64,000 bases of DNA from Dromiciops gliroides (Eukaryota; Chordata; Mammalia; Microbiotheria; Microbiotheriidae), in the NCBI RefSeq assembly GCF_019393635.1, contig NC_057861.1, forward strand, positions 153,839,544-153,903,543, read 5' to 3'. Of this stretch, positions 12,001 through 26,800 are shown piece by piece; the stretch's first letter is position 1, and each line of letters starts with the position of its first letter. Under the pieces are notes generated by a model. It worked only from the letters and a program-made list of their open reading frames with translations. It searched no databases and was not told the DNA's origin. Made by a program: the position numbers and the translations under genes.

Positions 12001-14805
12001 CATAACTTCCTAAATGAGACCCCAAAACCACTCAATAGTTTGGCTTGTCCACCCAGGAAAAACTCTGAACAGTACCTGTTATCTAGACTATGATATGCAG
12101 ATGGATGAACAGCCCAGGCTGTTCATTAGTTCATATACCGTGGCCAGACACTGCAGATAAACAACAGTCCATATCAGTTTAGAAGGAAAAGAACAGGAAA
12201 GATTACATATGAAAAACTGTCATATTTTCAAAAATTCACAAGTTTCTCCTTGAAGTAAAATTCTATCTTTTAAATATCATAATTTTTCCAGTAATATATG
12301 CCTACAAAGCACAGAGTACCAAATTCTCCAACGAGTCAAAAATGTGGGTCACCTAAAAGACAATGGAGAGATGGTAGGTATCAGCAGACTAGAGTATATT
12401 AATAGTGACAAACTGTATGCAAGAAGAATAAAAGATATTAGGAGGCAGCTAATGGTACAACCACAGGATAGAGCCCTGGGCCTGGAGTAAGGAAGACCTG
12501 AGTTCAAAACAGTCTCAGACATTTACTAGCTGTGTGACCCTGTCAAGTCATGTAACCTCCGTCTGCCTCAGTTTTCTCGACTATAAAATGGGAATAATAG
12601 CACTTATCTCCTAGAGTTGTTGTGAAGCTCAAATAAGATTATTTGTAAAGTGCTTTGCAAACTTTAAAGCACTATATAAATGCTAGTTAAAAAGGAAATG
12701 AATCAGAAATATAATGAGAATAAGAGACAACAAATGGAGAGTCACATGCTGCACTGCTACCTATGCAACAGCAAGAATTCTAGATGGAGCTCTGCCTCCC
12801 CTCCCCCATGCATCCCTCCTGAAGAGTTATGGGAAGATATGGACAAGGAATAGCAGAGTTGATGAAAAGTAATTTATGATCTACATGACTGGAAGAAGTA
12901 ACTTTAAGAGAAATTAAGTACTTAAGTATAAGATGAAGACGTATTCTAAGAATACGTACAAAGTATCATGTTAGTTTAGAACTTGTATGAAGTGTTTCTA
13001 GGGGAACATAGAAGTCTTCTCGAAGGACCAGCAGAAATTGGACAGGCGAAAACAAGCATGCCACATGGAAAATACAAAAGCATGGTTACATGACCTTAGG
13101 CAAATCACTTAACGGCTTTGAGTCTCAGTTTCTTCATGTATCAAATGATGTGGCTAGACCACATGATCTTAGCAGTTGCTTCTAGCTAAAAGACACGATG
13201 AAGTATTTAACAACTTCAAATTAATCCTTACCTTCGTTTGGTAGCCACCCAATCCTTAAACTTAAGCCCAGGTAATTCCATCCAGTTTCCAAAGCTGATT
13301 GTCAACATGGAACCTTCCATATGCTATTTGGGGGGAAAAAGTCAAAGGCATCATATATTTGCACAGCTGCCTTGATTTCCTTTAAACTGATTAAGCATCT
13401 TGAACTGATTCTATAAATTTAAAATGTCAACACTTAAAAGGTATTCCAATATCTATGTAAAACTCCTGATTTGCCTAATTTTTATATACATAGTATACCA
13501 TAGGACCCATATGTTCCTCACTTTTTAAAAATCACCTAATTATGAACACTCAAATACAGATAATTTTTTTGGTTTTGATCATAAACTTCATGATGAATAC
13601 ATAATTCTTACATTCATTTTAAGAAGAGAAATGAGAAAAATTCTTTTTTCTTTTAAATAAAGAGAACAAGTTTATTATCTAATATCACTTGTCCTATATT
13701 CATCTTAATGTCATTATCTGTTCAGTTATAATACAACATTCATTCCAAAGGCTAGGCTAATTCTCAGGCAACATCTTCCCTAGGAGCTGGGAAATAGACC
13801 ATAGCTCCATAAATAATGATGGTCCATAGCTAGAAGCAGAAGGGAAGGGGTAATACTGAACCCTTCATAATCCCACATCCTACTTGTATCTATCCTGCCT
13901 TACCTAACACAGAATCATTCTAAAATCATGGGTACCATGCCCACAATTTCTTTGCTATCTTTGAGGTCATTAGCTCCCTTTGGCAAATCAAGAACTCTGG
14001 CTTCTTGCCTCTCAACTCATTCCACCATGGTCCCCAAAATAGCTCAGCAGTGGGAGCTCAACTGATGAAGCATCATTGGTGGCTGTCTGAAAAATAGTGG
14101 AGGGAGGGTATATGAAAGTAGTACTCATTGATGCTGTTTTGGTATAATCTTCTAGACCTAGAAGAACTGAAGCCAGAATCAAGAGGCTGGAGCACTGGGC
14201 TTGCCAGACAGGGAGCTGCTATAATTTTTTAAGCATTTCACAGAATGAATAGAACCTTTCATAGCCTGGAGTCAGGCTTTGTGCAATGTTTGACATACTA
14301 GTCTGCTATATAGTAGTTGCTTGAAAGTCAGAGAGTTTAGGCTACAAACCAAATTCCACCACTGACCCATGAGTTTGTCCAGGAAAATTAAAGCATATAC
14401 CTAACCTCAGTATGAAGTGGAACATTAATCTGTATATAAAATATAACATTACATCAATTATTGCCTCCAGAGTTTTGGGTTCTCAAAAGAAAAAAAGGAA
14501 CTACATAAATGCAGTAATATTTTAGAATTCAGGGCTAGAGGGATACCAGTATGATAATTTAAAAAGTACAAGCTCCAAAACAGTTTTCATAAATATACTT
14601 TTACTTTCAAGTGCTACATTATTAGGCATGACATCCCTTTAAGAAGCCCATTATATGAGTCTGAATTTATAAAACCAATACAAGGCATGGTGATTATTTG
14701 ACAAATTTTTCAGTTCATAAAAGGACTGCTTTAGAAACAAACCTATTGTGATGCATATGAAATACTTAAAAAAAAACAACCCTAAGCCATACACATTATT
14801 TTTCA

Positions 14806-14838
<33 letters not shown>

Positions 14839-17800
14839 TTTTCTAAATCTGGACATATGATTTCATCAGTATACGGAAACATGAGAATAGTAACTTCTGG
14901 CACAAAGAATGCTAAATCGTCTATAACTTACAATCTTAGAGTAATCTATATGACATTAAGAGATTCTAATGATCTCTTAATTGTCAACTCTAATTTTTCA
15001 ATTCTCATCCTTCTTGACTTCTCTGCAGCCTCTAACACTGCTGATCGCCCTCTTCTTTTGATATTTTCTTCTCTTTTGGTTTTTGTGACAATGATCTCTT
15101 GATTCTCCTACGTAGCTGACATTACATTACTGTTTGGTCTCATTTGTTAAAGCTTCAGACAGGTTATGCCTATTAAGTATGGAGATTCCCACCCCACCCC
15201 ATACCCTGCCGGCTTTGTCCTGCCCCTCTTCTCTATTTTACTTGTTGATCTAATAAACTTCCATGGATATGATTATTATCTCTATTCATATGATTTCCAG
15301 ACCTATTTATCCAGTCCTAACCTCTCTTCTGATCTCAATCTCCTATCTCCAACTGCCTAATGAACAGTCTGAACTTGTTGCAGTGTGGACATCTTAAACT
15401 TAACATATCCGAAACAAACTCATCATCTTTTCCCCCAAAGCTTTCACTTTTCCTGACTTCCCTAATATTGTTAAGAGTGCTACTATCTTCCCAGTCACCC
15501 AGGCTTTTAACTTAGGTGTATCATCCTCAACATCTCATTCTTTCTCATGCACATACACCCTGACTCATATCCAATCAATTGCCAAGTCCAGCCAGTTCTT
15601 CATTAACTTTTCTCAAATATGGCTCCTTCTCTCCTTTGACACTGCAATCTGTTGCAAGCCTTCATCACCTCACTCCTAGACTACAATAGCCTTCTAGTTG
15701 GTCTCTCTGCCTCAAGTCTCTCCCCACTCCAGTCCATCTTTCACTCAGCTGTAAAACTGATCCTACTACAGCACAGATCTGACCCAGTCACCTTTCTATT
15801 AAATAAAATCCAGTAGCTCACTATTATCTCCAGGATCATATATGAACTCTTCTGTTTCTTTTTTTAAAAGTTCTTCATTATTTAACTCCTTTTACCTTTC
15901 CAGTCTTCTCACGTCTTACTCCCTTCCACATACTCTATGACCCAGTGATAATGACCTCCCTCGCCATTTGTACTTTATAAGACACTTCGTCTCCTAACTC
16001 AGTTCATTTTTACTGGCTGTCCCCAATGCCTGGAATTCTCTCCCAACTCATGGATTCCTTCAGATCCCAGCTAAAATGCCACCTTCTGCAAGAAGCATTT
16101 CCCTTTTAGATTATCTTAAAAATATCCTGTACATATCTTGTTTGTACAGTTGTTTACATGTTGTCTCCCCACACCAGACTGAGAGCTCCTTGAGAATTGG
16201 CAATGTTTGCTTTTCTTAGTATCTCCATAATTAGTACAGTACTGGGAACATACCAGGTGCTTAATAGATATTTACTAATGACTTAAGTGACTTGCCCATG
16301 GTTACAAAGCTAGTATATGTCAAAGATAGCACCTGAACTCAAGTCTTCCTTGGGCCAAAGCATCTTTATCTCAGAAACACTGATATATAAAAGACGTTTT
16401 ATAATTCAAATTTCAAAATATTTTTTTAAAAGTTCAACAATCAAAAATTTATTAGAATATTTTAAACCTGGAAAACCTCTGTGAGAAAGAAAGCATCCTT
16501 AAATGTATATACTCTACAATTCCTAATTTTCATTGTTATATTGCCTTCCCTCTACCCCATATATTTTAAATTTGTGACATTTAACTGTATTTATATGCTG
16601 TCTTTTTCTGAGAAATAAAATACTTCATGGGCAATAACTGATACAATGCTCTCCAAAAGATAAACTAAAAGACTTTTTAATTTATTGTGTCTTAGCTTGA
16701 AAAAATACAAATTTTAAACTGGATTCTACTTACTTGTATAAACAGAGGAAGAAATTATTCCAACTTTGATATGTCCTACATTATACATTTCTCTTAGTTT
16801 TGACAAAATCCAAAATGAAAGTCTAAATTTTAACCTTTTACTATGAAACAAACTTCTGAAATATTACTCATTTAATTCTCACATAATAGGCCAGACTGAA
16901 TATATTTGATTGCATTAGTAATCAAATTAGAATTCACTTCTATTATAATTAATTAGGTCAATATCCATTATAATTTGAGGTTATTAAAAATACTAAATAC
17001 TAAGTGTTATTCTAGGAGTACTGTGTCAGTGGTGGTAAGGGGACATAATGGTAGCCATTTATAGGTATAAGTGTTCATAAACTGGGACTTAACTATATAG
17101 CATTTAACACAAAAAGTAGTCAAATTATCTAAGACTATGTAAATGTCTTGTAAATACCTAAGATTAAAGATTTTCTTCTCCTTTTAGGATGGCTGTATCT
17201 TGACTCTAGTACTTCAATGTTTGAGCAAGAGTTTATCACATTCCAGATGCCAAAATGAATAAAAAGTGCAAAATGTCTGAAAAAACAGAGATAAAAGAGG
17301 GGCAAGGTATCTTGTATATTTCCTTTAAAAAAAATAGACTTCTTTGTTGTAATCAGAACTGTTTTTAAATTGTTGTTCACTGAAATCACCTGGGCACATT
17401 TTAGGAAAAACCTTGACAAGCCAGAGAGTGTCCTAAAAAGGGCGACCAGGATGGTGAAGGAATAGAGACCATGCCATCTGAGAATCAGCTGAAAGAAATG
17501 AGGATGTTTGTCTGAGGGAAGACTCAGAAGGAGTCTTTATTTTGCTGCCTTTATGTAGCTGAAAGGTCTTTATGTGGAAAAGGGACTATATTTTTTTCTG
17601 TTTACCCTCCAAGGAAAGAATTAGGAACAAAGAAGTTGACTCAGGTTCACTGTAAGGAAAAATCTGCTTAACAATGAGAGACCTCTAAAAAACGAACAGG
17701 GCTGACTCAGGAGGGAGCCTACTTGTCCTTCAGTGGAGGGCTTCAAGCAGAAAGGCTGGATGACCTCTGGTAAGGGACACTGTAGAGGGGATTCCTATTC

Positions 17801-20800
17801 AGGTATGGGTTGAAATAGATGGCCACTAAGATCTCTTCCAATTTTGAGAATCTGTGTTTGAATTTTAAAAGTCAAGCAGGTCTTTCCATAGCAAAATTAC
17901 ATGCAAAAATTAGATATTCAGATACATTATGACATACAGAAAGTAAAATACTACTTACATGCCAAGCCCCACCAGGTGGTCCTTTACCAAGAACCAAGTG
18001 AGGAATATAATGATGTTGTTCTAATTTCCAGTGCAAAACTGATGGATAATCATACCCAAAGTCGGCATCTGGATGAAGAAGTGTGTCAAGTAGTATTGCA
18101 ACTGGATTAGATGATCGGCCTTCAAGACCTTCAGACAAGTACTCTAAATCCTAAAATGAATTTTTTTAAAAAGAAAGAGAACAAAGTTGAACCGAGTCAC
18201 TACTCACTTCTGTTCATGAATTCAAGACAGTGGACAAGGAAAACTTAACATTTATGAAGTTAATATAAAAAAAGATTAAATGTGCTATCACTCTGTACAA
18301 TAGATCTGCAACTTAAAAATACTATACTAATAAAATAATCCAAAACTAGAATGTGAATCATATCACGTCCACATTTTAAAGAAAAATTACATTTATGCTT
18401 AGGAAACAATACCTGATCAATAATGGAGAGATGTCTTGCTTCTTCTAATTTACTATGCAAAATTGGATTTGGATGTATAGCTTCTGAAGATAAATACGGT
18501 CTGTATCCTGACAACATGTAAGAAAGGCAAATGCCTGAGGGTCCATTTCCTATAAAAAGCAATAGTTTGTCATGCTATACAGAAATAATGGAAGTCTTAT
18601 TAGAAGTCAAATCCTATCCCTTCAATGGGCTGTTTAAAAATATTTTGTTAAATTAGAGTAACACTCACTAGCTGCAACATGAAAATACTTTCAGAATATG
18701 AAGACATGATTGCTTACCCAGAAATAGAATTTTACCCATGTAGATAGAAATAATACAGATTATTCGGTCAAATAGCCTGAAGATATAAAGGTACAAGCAA
18801 AAATTAAAAAAATAAAGCATTTCTTTTCAAGCCATTTCTTTCTAAAACCTTGAACATCTAATCTAAAGATGTACTTGAAAACACCACAGTACCTAGGTCA
18901 GCTGAGTGGTGAAGTGGATAGAGCACAGGGCCTGGAATCAGGAAGACCTGATTTCAAATCCAGCCCCAGACTCCTGGATATGTCTGCCTCAGTTTCCTTA
19001 ACTGTAAAATGGGGATGGTAATTGCACCTATTTCCCAGGGTTGCTGTGAGGATCAAATGAAAAATCTGTACAGTGCTTAGCACAGTTACTGGTAAATAGG
19101 AGGCATTTAATAAATGTTTTGTTCCTTCCCTTCCCCCGTCTAACAGAGAAAATTCACAATACTTAACATTAACTTGGTCTATCCCTACCTTTATGAAGTT
19201 TTCAGATTGGAGAGATATTTATGTGCTGGAAATTCAATGCATTATTCATATTTTACTACACCGAAGATACCTCTGTTACTGCTACTAAGGGGCAAAATGG
19301 TGAAGTAGTCTTTTTGCCCCAGTGCTTATCTTCCAAATATCCCTAAGCACAGGCTATCAAACTATCTCTGAAAGAACAGGCTACACAAAATTCAGGAAGT
19401 TTAAACTTGCACAGAGTATTCATCTTTCTTTAAAAGAAAAAAGTCATGTCATTTAATTAACTGATCTCTATTCAGATAGCTAAGAATATACTTCAAACGG
19501 ATTAAGTATATGATTCACAATGCATGGTCAAATATTAAATATGTACATGACTCATGGGCTCTGGGGTTGTCGAGGACCTAAGAAGTCATTTAATTCTACC
19601 CCCTCTTTTTCTAGGCTCAGGAAGGGTTAGTGAATTACCCAGTCATACTGATTATAGGCAGCAGAGACAGGATTTGAAATCAAGTTGTTTCTAAATCTAG
19701 GGTTCTTTCTACTATACCATACTGCCTCTCATATTCAAAGACCATGGAAAATATGACAATGCTAAATAACTTAGTATCATCTGAAGGCATAAAACAATAT
19801 ACGAATTATTCTAAATTATTTTGGTTAGTTTGATTGTAAGCTCTTCTTCACCATATACTATACTGTATCAGTTCTAATGTAGCCAACAAAGTAAGAAGGA
19901 AGGAAGGAAGGAAAAAAGAAAAAAAGGCAGGAAGGCAGGCACTGTGTTAAGTGTTGAGGGAAAAACAATACATTATAACTCTGAAATATTAAAAAAGTAG
20001 GTGAAAGCAAGATGATGCATCAAACTATTTATGTCTACGTTAACAGATATATACTGGGGGCAGCTAGGTGGCACAGTGGATAAAGCACTGGCCTTGGATT
20101 CAGGAGTACCTGAGTTCAAATCTGGCCTCAGATACTTGACACTTGCTGTGTGACCCTGGGCAAGTCACTTAACCCTCATTGCCCTGAAAACAAACAAACA
20201 AACAAACAAACAAACAAAAAACAGATATATACTGCCTGGCACTTAATAAATGCTTACTGATATTAAGCCAAATTTTATCTATATATGACCACTGACAGTT
20301 CAGAAGAATCACAGAATCACCATCTCAGAGTTGGAAAGGCCCTCAGAAATCACATGGTCTAGACTGTACCTGAAAAAGAACTACTTCAATAACGTCCTGA
20401 GAAGTAGTCATATAACCTTGGGCTTGAGCACCTCAAACCAAACTTTTGAGCAAATGTCTTCCCAAAATAATCCATTCCATTCTGGCATAGCATTTACTTA
20501 GATTTTGAGGTTTTTTGTTTGTTTGTTTTTACATCAAGCCTAAATGTGTCTCTCTGGAACTTCAACTGAGCTCAAGAAATGTTACATATAACAGAAAATC
20601 AAAGCGTAGAACTGCAATGTATGATTACTGAAAAGCCTACCATAAATCCCATAATCTAAAGCCACACTCAAATTATCAGTGTTATTGGAATGATAGATCT
20701 CAAACTGGCAAATACCCTCACATACAAAGAGTATCTTTTTAAGATCTCTAATTTCTATAATAGAATTGATAATACTAGAATAATCCACAGCATTCAGTCT

Positions 20801-23800
20801 AGGGGAACTGAGCCACCCATATTTTGACTGGCACTGAAGAGTTCTTGATAGGTGAGGAGTACTTCCTACTGAATCTCTATTAAGCTACAATCCTAAGGTC
20901 ACATTCCTTCTGTCCTCTGACCAGAATAAAGTAATAGGTAGAAGCTTCCCATTTCACCCACCTCTGGAATCAAAAGTTAACACCTGCATACAGAAGGAAA
21001 TTTTTTTCCTGACTTAGGTTCCATCACTGTCAACTCCCTATGATGGTTGGCAGAGACTGCCACAGTTGAGGTATAAACTCATTTTCTTTTCAAACAATCA
21101 CTCACATCCAGCTCTAATGAGCAGATAGATACTCCCTTCTTCTTTATATTATCCTCTGCCAACCCAGGAAATGTCTGACCTTGAGATAGAAAGGACAGTT
21201 TATTTACCTTCCCAAACCTTCCTGTTCTACTCTATCTCTACACCCAGTTTCACTAAGCTTGTGCCACAAAGAGAGGGATAAATCACAAACTGACAGCCAA
21301 GTAATTAAATCTATGCATTTAAGGAAATACTGTCATACAGAAAATGTACTTGGTGATTTTTTTTTTTTTTGCAGGGCAATGGCGGTTAAGTGACTTGCCA
21401 AGGTCACACAGCTAGTATGTGTCAAGTGTTCGAGGCTGGATCTGAACTCAGGTCGTCCTCCTGAATCCAGGGAAGGTGCTTTATCCACTACGCCACCTAG
21501 CTGCCCCATTTGGTGAAAATTTGAAGGTATTATTAGGTTATATCAATAAGCATGATGTAGATAAGAATGGTTTCATTCATTGTATTTGTATTCCCAGAAC
21601 CTGGCACATGGTGTTTATTAAATACTTGCTAATTGCTATGCTTAATATCATTAAATATGGTTGGTGTATAAGATGTTCACATGGCTCTTCTGGTTATTTG
21701 CAGGTGCAGATACAGCTAGCTCTAGGGTTACATTAACCGTACTCCAATAGTTACCCAGTCACCCCATAAATTTACTGGTTTATACCTAATATGAAGTTTT
21801 TTTGGAGAAGAGTACAACTCCTTTTTAAATCATGATCCTTAACTAATACATTACAAAAGACAATCATAATCTCTCCCCAACAATTGATTAATTGTGACTT
21901 CACAAACAACAAATACGCTAAGAAAACTGTATTTTAGACTAATTAACTGGTCTGAAAATTTCAGTTTGGAATTGCATATAATACCATCTAGTCAAGAGGA
22001 TCTTGAGCTACCTTTAAACAGATTAGGGGTTTTACAAAGTAGTAATGGTTATGCCAATAGTTTCAAAACATGAAATAGAAATAACTTACCTACTATTACC
22101 ACAGGCAAAGTCAATGATGAGTCGTCAGGTAAAGAAGTTTCTTCAACTAATGGCATTGCTTTCACTTTTCTGCTGAAACTGTCACCAAAATATTGTACTA
22201 GGGAATTCAAAATCTGTCCTTCAGTTTCAGGATTGCTATAGTTTCTTTAAGAAGAAAAAAGAACAAAAGTTACAATTAATACAATCTTCATGCAATCATT
22301 TATACTCTCAGATACTGAGATACTCTCAGGTTTTTCTGTCATTTAATTCTATCAAGGTTAAATTAACTAGGATAGGAGTCTGCCCTGTGATTTCACTAGT
22401 ACAGGGAACTCTCTACTGAGCAAACTTCTACCAAGGCAGATCAGTACCTTCTCTACAATTTATGATCTTTGAAAGTTACCTAGAGCAAAGCTTCTTAAAC
22501 TGTGGGTCACGACTCCATATGGGAGTATGTAACAATGTGGGGGCTCATGAAAAATTTGGCAACAGTAAAAGGTTATGTATGGCTATTTTATATACCTACA
22601 TACCCAGGGTCGGGTAAAAGTTTCTCTGGTGAAAAGGGATCACAAGTGGAAAGAGTTTAAGAAGCCCTCTCCTAGAGCAATGAGCAGTAAGGTAACTTTC
22701 CCAAGGTATCAGACGCAAAAAATGTCTTTTTGATTATGCTGAAATTCAGCATATTTGTATAATTTTTTAAAATAATTTAGAAACATAGAATTTAAAGATT
22801 ATGTAATAACTTGTTAACTTTATGTAGGCAGCATAAAGCCTAGTTGAGTTTAAAATATGTGTTGTACTTTGCTAATTTACTAATGTAGGTAACCAATCCC
22901 TGCTGCAGACACAACTCAGGGCTAATAATTTCTAACATCTTGTATTGTGGTTTTTGGTAGATATCACTGTACTCAGGGATAACCTTCTACAAATAGGGAG
23001 GGTCTCCTGAACTTTAAATCCTAGATTCATATACAAAACAGAAGTAAAAGAAATTTACAGATCAACCAACAAGAATTTATTAAGCAATTATTATGTGCTA
23101 AGCACTAAGGATTTAAAGATAGAAGCGAAACAGTCTGACATCAAGGAGCTTACAGTATACTGAGAGACAACATGTACATGCAGAAGTATATACAAAGTAA
23201 TGTTTGAGGAGGTAGGCATCAGCAGCTGAGATAGGAAAGGCTTCATGAAAAAGGTGGTGCTTGAGTTGAATTTGGAAGGAAATGTGAGATTCTAAGAGAT
23301 AATGGTGAGGAGGTAACCTATGAAAAGATACATATATGGGAATTGGAGTGTTCTGTGAGAACTGCAAGAAGGCTAGTTTGGCTTGATAGTAGAGTGTGTG
23401 AAGGAGAATCATGAGGCTAGAAAGACAAACTGGAGCCTCTACTTGTGAAAGATTATTGCGTAGTCAGACCCTTGGATTTGGAAGTATTACATAAGTAACT
23501 ATGGAAGATGGGCTAGAGGGACAAGGTAGAAACAAAAGTAAAAGAACACCAGGCAAAAGGTGATGAGAAATTGAATTAAGGTGGTAGAATCAACATCTGC
23601 CAAATAACTGGTTATGTGGAGTGAAGGACAAAGTGAGAAGTCAATAGCACTGAGGTTCTGAAGCTGGCTTACTGGAAGCATGGTGGTGCCCTCAACAGAA
23701 ATGGGGAAGTTCACAACAGTGGTGTTTTAGGGAGGAAAGAAATAAGGAAGTTAAATTTCAAAACACTTAGGTAATCCCCCAAGACTGTCTTAGTCTTCTT

Positions 23801-26800
23801 CTCTTTATAGTCTCTTTCCGGTATATATTAACCATTGCTATACTTTCAATGTTATCACCTGTATAGAGATGACTTCCAAATCTATATATCCAAACCTCTC
23901 TCTCCTCAAATTACCTGTTGGACATTTCCACTTAAAGGTCCCTCTTGTACTTAACTTACATATCCAAAGTTGCACCCAAGTAATCTATCCACCAAAATCT
24001 GACCCTTTTTCAGTTATATTGCCCATTACCAAGGCTCAAAACCTCTGGAGTAATTTTTGACTTTTCTTCTCCCTACTCCTCACCTCTACTCATTAAAGCT
24101 CTGCAAACTCTCTGCAAAATATCTTTCCTCTTTTCTACCCTCCCTCCTTGTAACTTTTTTCTTTTTTTGGATGAGGCAATTGGGGTTAAGTGACTTGCCC
24201 AGGGTCACACAGCTAGTAAGTGTTAAGTGTCTGAGGCCGGATTTGAACTCAGGTACTCCTGACTCCAGGGCCAGTGCTCTATCCACTGTGCCATCTAGCT
24301 GTCCCCTTATAACTTGAACTATTATAACAGCCTGTAACCAGTATCTTTGTTTTCAGTCTTCCTCTTTTCTGATGCACTCTTTATATAAGTGCTATGGTTT
24401 TCCTAGAGAATAGATGTGACCATGTCACTTTCCTGCAAGAGAGCCTTCCCACTGCTTATGAGATAAAATACAAATGCCTTAGCCTGACATTTCAGGCCTT
24501 CCACATTGCTCTTCTTTGCTCACTTTGATTGGCTGTTACTGAATTTATCTACTCCTTCCTCCTCTCCTACATACAGAAATCCCTCGTCCTTCAAGCCTAC
24601 ATTCAGTTTCTGGCTCCTCCATGAAGTCTCCTCTAATTTTCCCCAGATGAAATGACCTTCCTCCCTCAAATTTTTTTGCAGCACTGGATCTCTACATTTT
24701 CCTTATTGAATTCTACCTTGTTATTTATGTATGTTATTCCCCCTTTTGGATCATAAGCTTCTTGGGGGCAGGGACTATGTGTTGCTTTTCCATCCTTGTA
24801 TACCCAGCACTTAACAGAGTAGAGTACCTAGGCAATTAATAAATGTTTGTTGAATTAAGTGACTTTCCCACAGCTAAGCTAGAGTCATAACTAGAAATCC
24901 CTCACTCTAAGTCTAGCACTCCTTACACTAGCAATTTCCCCACCTTGGGTCTGAACTTGAGATTTCACCATTGTAAAGAAATCACTGTAGAAATTACCTC
25001 TACCAATGTAAAGCTTTAGCACATCTGTAACTTAAAAGTCTTACAGCAGTGATGTTCAAGTTCTTAAAGAACTTTTCAGAGTGTCTGCAAGGTCAAAAGT
25101 ATTTTCCTTATAATACAAAGACATTTTAATTTCTTATGTTTATATATCTATATATATCACATTTTTTTAAAAAGGTCAATAATTTTTAAGAGTATAAAAG
25201 GAGAACCAGAAGTTTGAGAACTGATGTCTGAGAGCTGTCTAGAGCACCAAGAGGTTAAAAGTGTTTTGGCCATGGTCAAACACCCAGTATGTTCCAAAGC
25301 CAGGTCATCCTGACTCCAAGGTCAGCTTTAACAACACTCCCTTCTAAATTTTTCTTATTAACAATTAGCTGAATGTTCTACTATTGCAGGCAGTGTGCTG
25401 TACCATAGAATACTTCCCAGGACAGCTAACATTTTTGGGAACTAGCTTTATACCGTAATACTTTACTATTCAATAAACAATCAATTGCTACTTTTGTTAT
25501 TTCTACATTGTGGAGAGGAAATAAATGTTATTGCTTCGTTAATATATAAAGATTTTGTTTCAATGCTTATTTAATGCTTATAACATTTTGTATCTTTACT
25601 CCATGATTTATTTTAAAAATCATTTGCAAAAAAGAAATGTATTTAGGGAAAGAGAAGAGAACAAGCGTTTATAAATACACTCTGTCTTAAGCGCTTTACA
25701 AATATTATCTCATTTGATATTTACAATGCTGGAAAAGGGGCGCTATTATAGCCCCATTTACAGTTGAGGAAACTGAAGCAGAGATTAAGTGTCTTAAACC
25801 CAGGGTCAAACAGCTAGTAAGTATCTGAGGCCACATTTGAATTTATAAGGTCTTGACTCCAGGTCCAGCGTTGTATCCACTATGCCATCTAAAACAACTG
25901 CCTCTATATTTATATAAAAGCAATTTACACATGTTGATCAATTTACTTTTTAAAATGGTCCTTCTGCACATGTATAACCTATATCAAACTGCTTGCAGGT
26001 TCAATAAGGGAGAAGAGAGAATTTGGAACTAAAAATTTTTTTTAAAGAGATGTTAAAAATTGGTTTTTTACATGTAACTGGGGGAAAAGAAATAATAAAT
26101 AAACAGATTTTAAGTGCTATAAGATGTGTAGAAAGTACACTGGGAAAATTATTTTTTCCTGCTTACATATAACCATCATTAATGACAGGTTAAGTGACAA
26201 AATTTGAGGTAAATTTAATAAGTAAGTTTAATAAGTTGTTGGATGAGTTCATGAATATTTTGCATAGTATTAAAATGTATTAACAGGAAAATAATTAGAG
26301 TGAATATAAATACTTTACATCTTTTAAGGAATGATTAATTCTAGTTAGAGATGAACAATACTCAAAAGTCTTGGAATCTTAGCAACACTGGAAAAATCTA
26401 AAGGTGCTGGCTATGAAATGTTTAAGATTTTCATCTTTTAAGTTCTGCTATAGCAGAACCCCAATATCACCAATATTTAAATATAACATATCTTTCCAAA
26501 TGGTAAATGATAAGAGTTCATAGAGCTGTTTTCTGGTTGAAACTATTCTTAGATTTGTAGTTCTAATAGGATACAAGAGTGGAGTTCTAATATGAGTATC
26601 ACCTTTTTCATGAGAATTCTGCATCTGTAAATATTAAGGCTGAGAACACAACTTGTGCTTTTAAGTCTAAGGTTATAATTTGCTTGATCATGACAGCAAT
26701 CTAAAAACTTCCAAGCATCCCCTGGTTACCTTCAAAAATGTTTCTCAAAAAAAAAAAAGTTTCTCCTCCATGCCTGGTCAGTGTAAATAAAAATTCTTCA

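Larger units (their letters stand above)
6065..13231 (-). other. OSGIN2: OSGIN2 intron 5
   Basis: A 7.2 kb intron between exon 5 and exon 6, filled mostly by L2, L3, MIR, a hAT remnant and three SINEs listed separately. 6065-6459, 8922-9105, 10855-12440 and 12687-13080 show nothing recognisable. Confidence 0.9.
13324..17958 (-). other. OSGIN2: OSGIN2 intron 4
   Basis: A 4.6 kb intron. It holds a TG microsatellite, a long L2 (14984-16277), a MIR fragment and an L3/CR1 end. 13324-14800 and 16380-17400 show no recognisable repeat or exon. Confidence 0.9.
18550..22089 (-). other. OSGIN2: OSGIN2 intron 2
   Basis: 3.5 kb intron with MIR-like elements, two SINEs and an L3/CR1 fragment. 18550-18893, 19131-19564 and 20581-21348 show nothing recognisable; 21565-21645 resembles an L2 3' end (ttcccagaacctggcacatg). 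Confidence 0.9.

Noticed and set aside
17901..18110. A plus-strand 69-codon frame opposite OSGIN2 exon 4
   Set aside because: It is the antisense shadow of a conserved exon with no independent support.
24086..24317. Repeated short frames translating to [15 protein letters not shown] or [19 protein letters not shown] peptides
   Set aside because: The same peptides recur at more than ten places because they are translations of the two strands of the tRNA-derived SINE.
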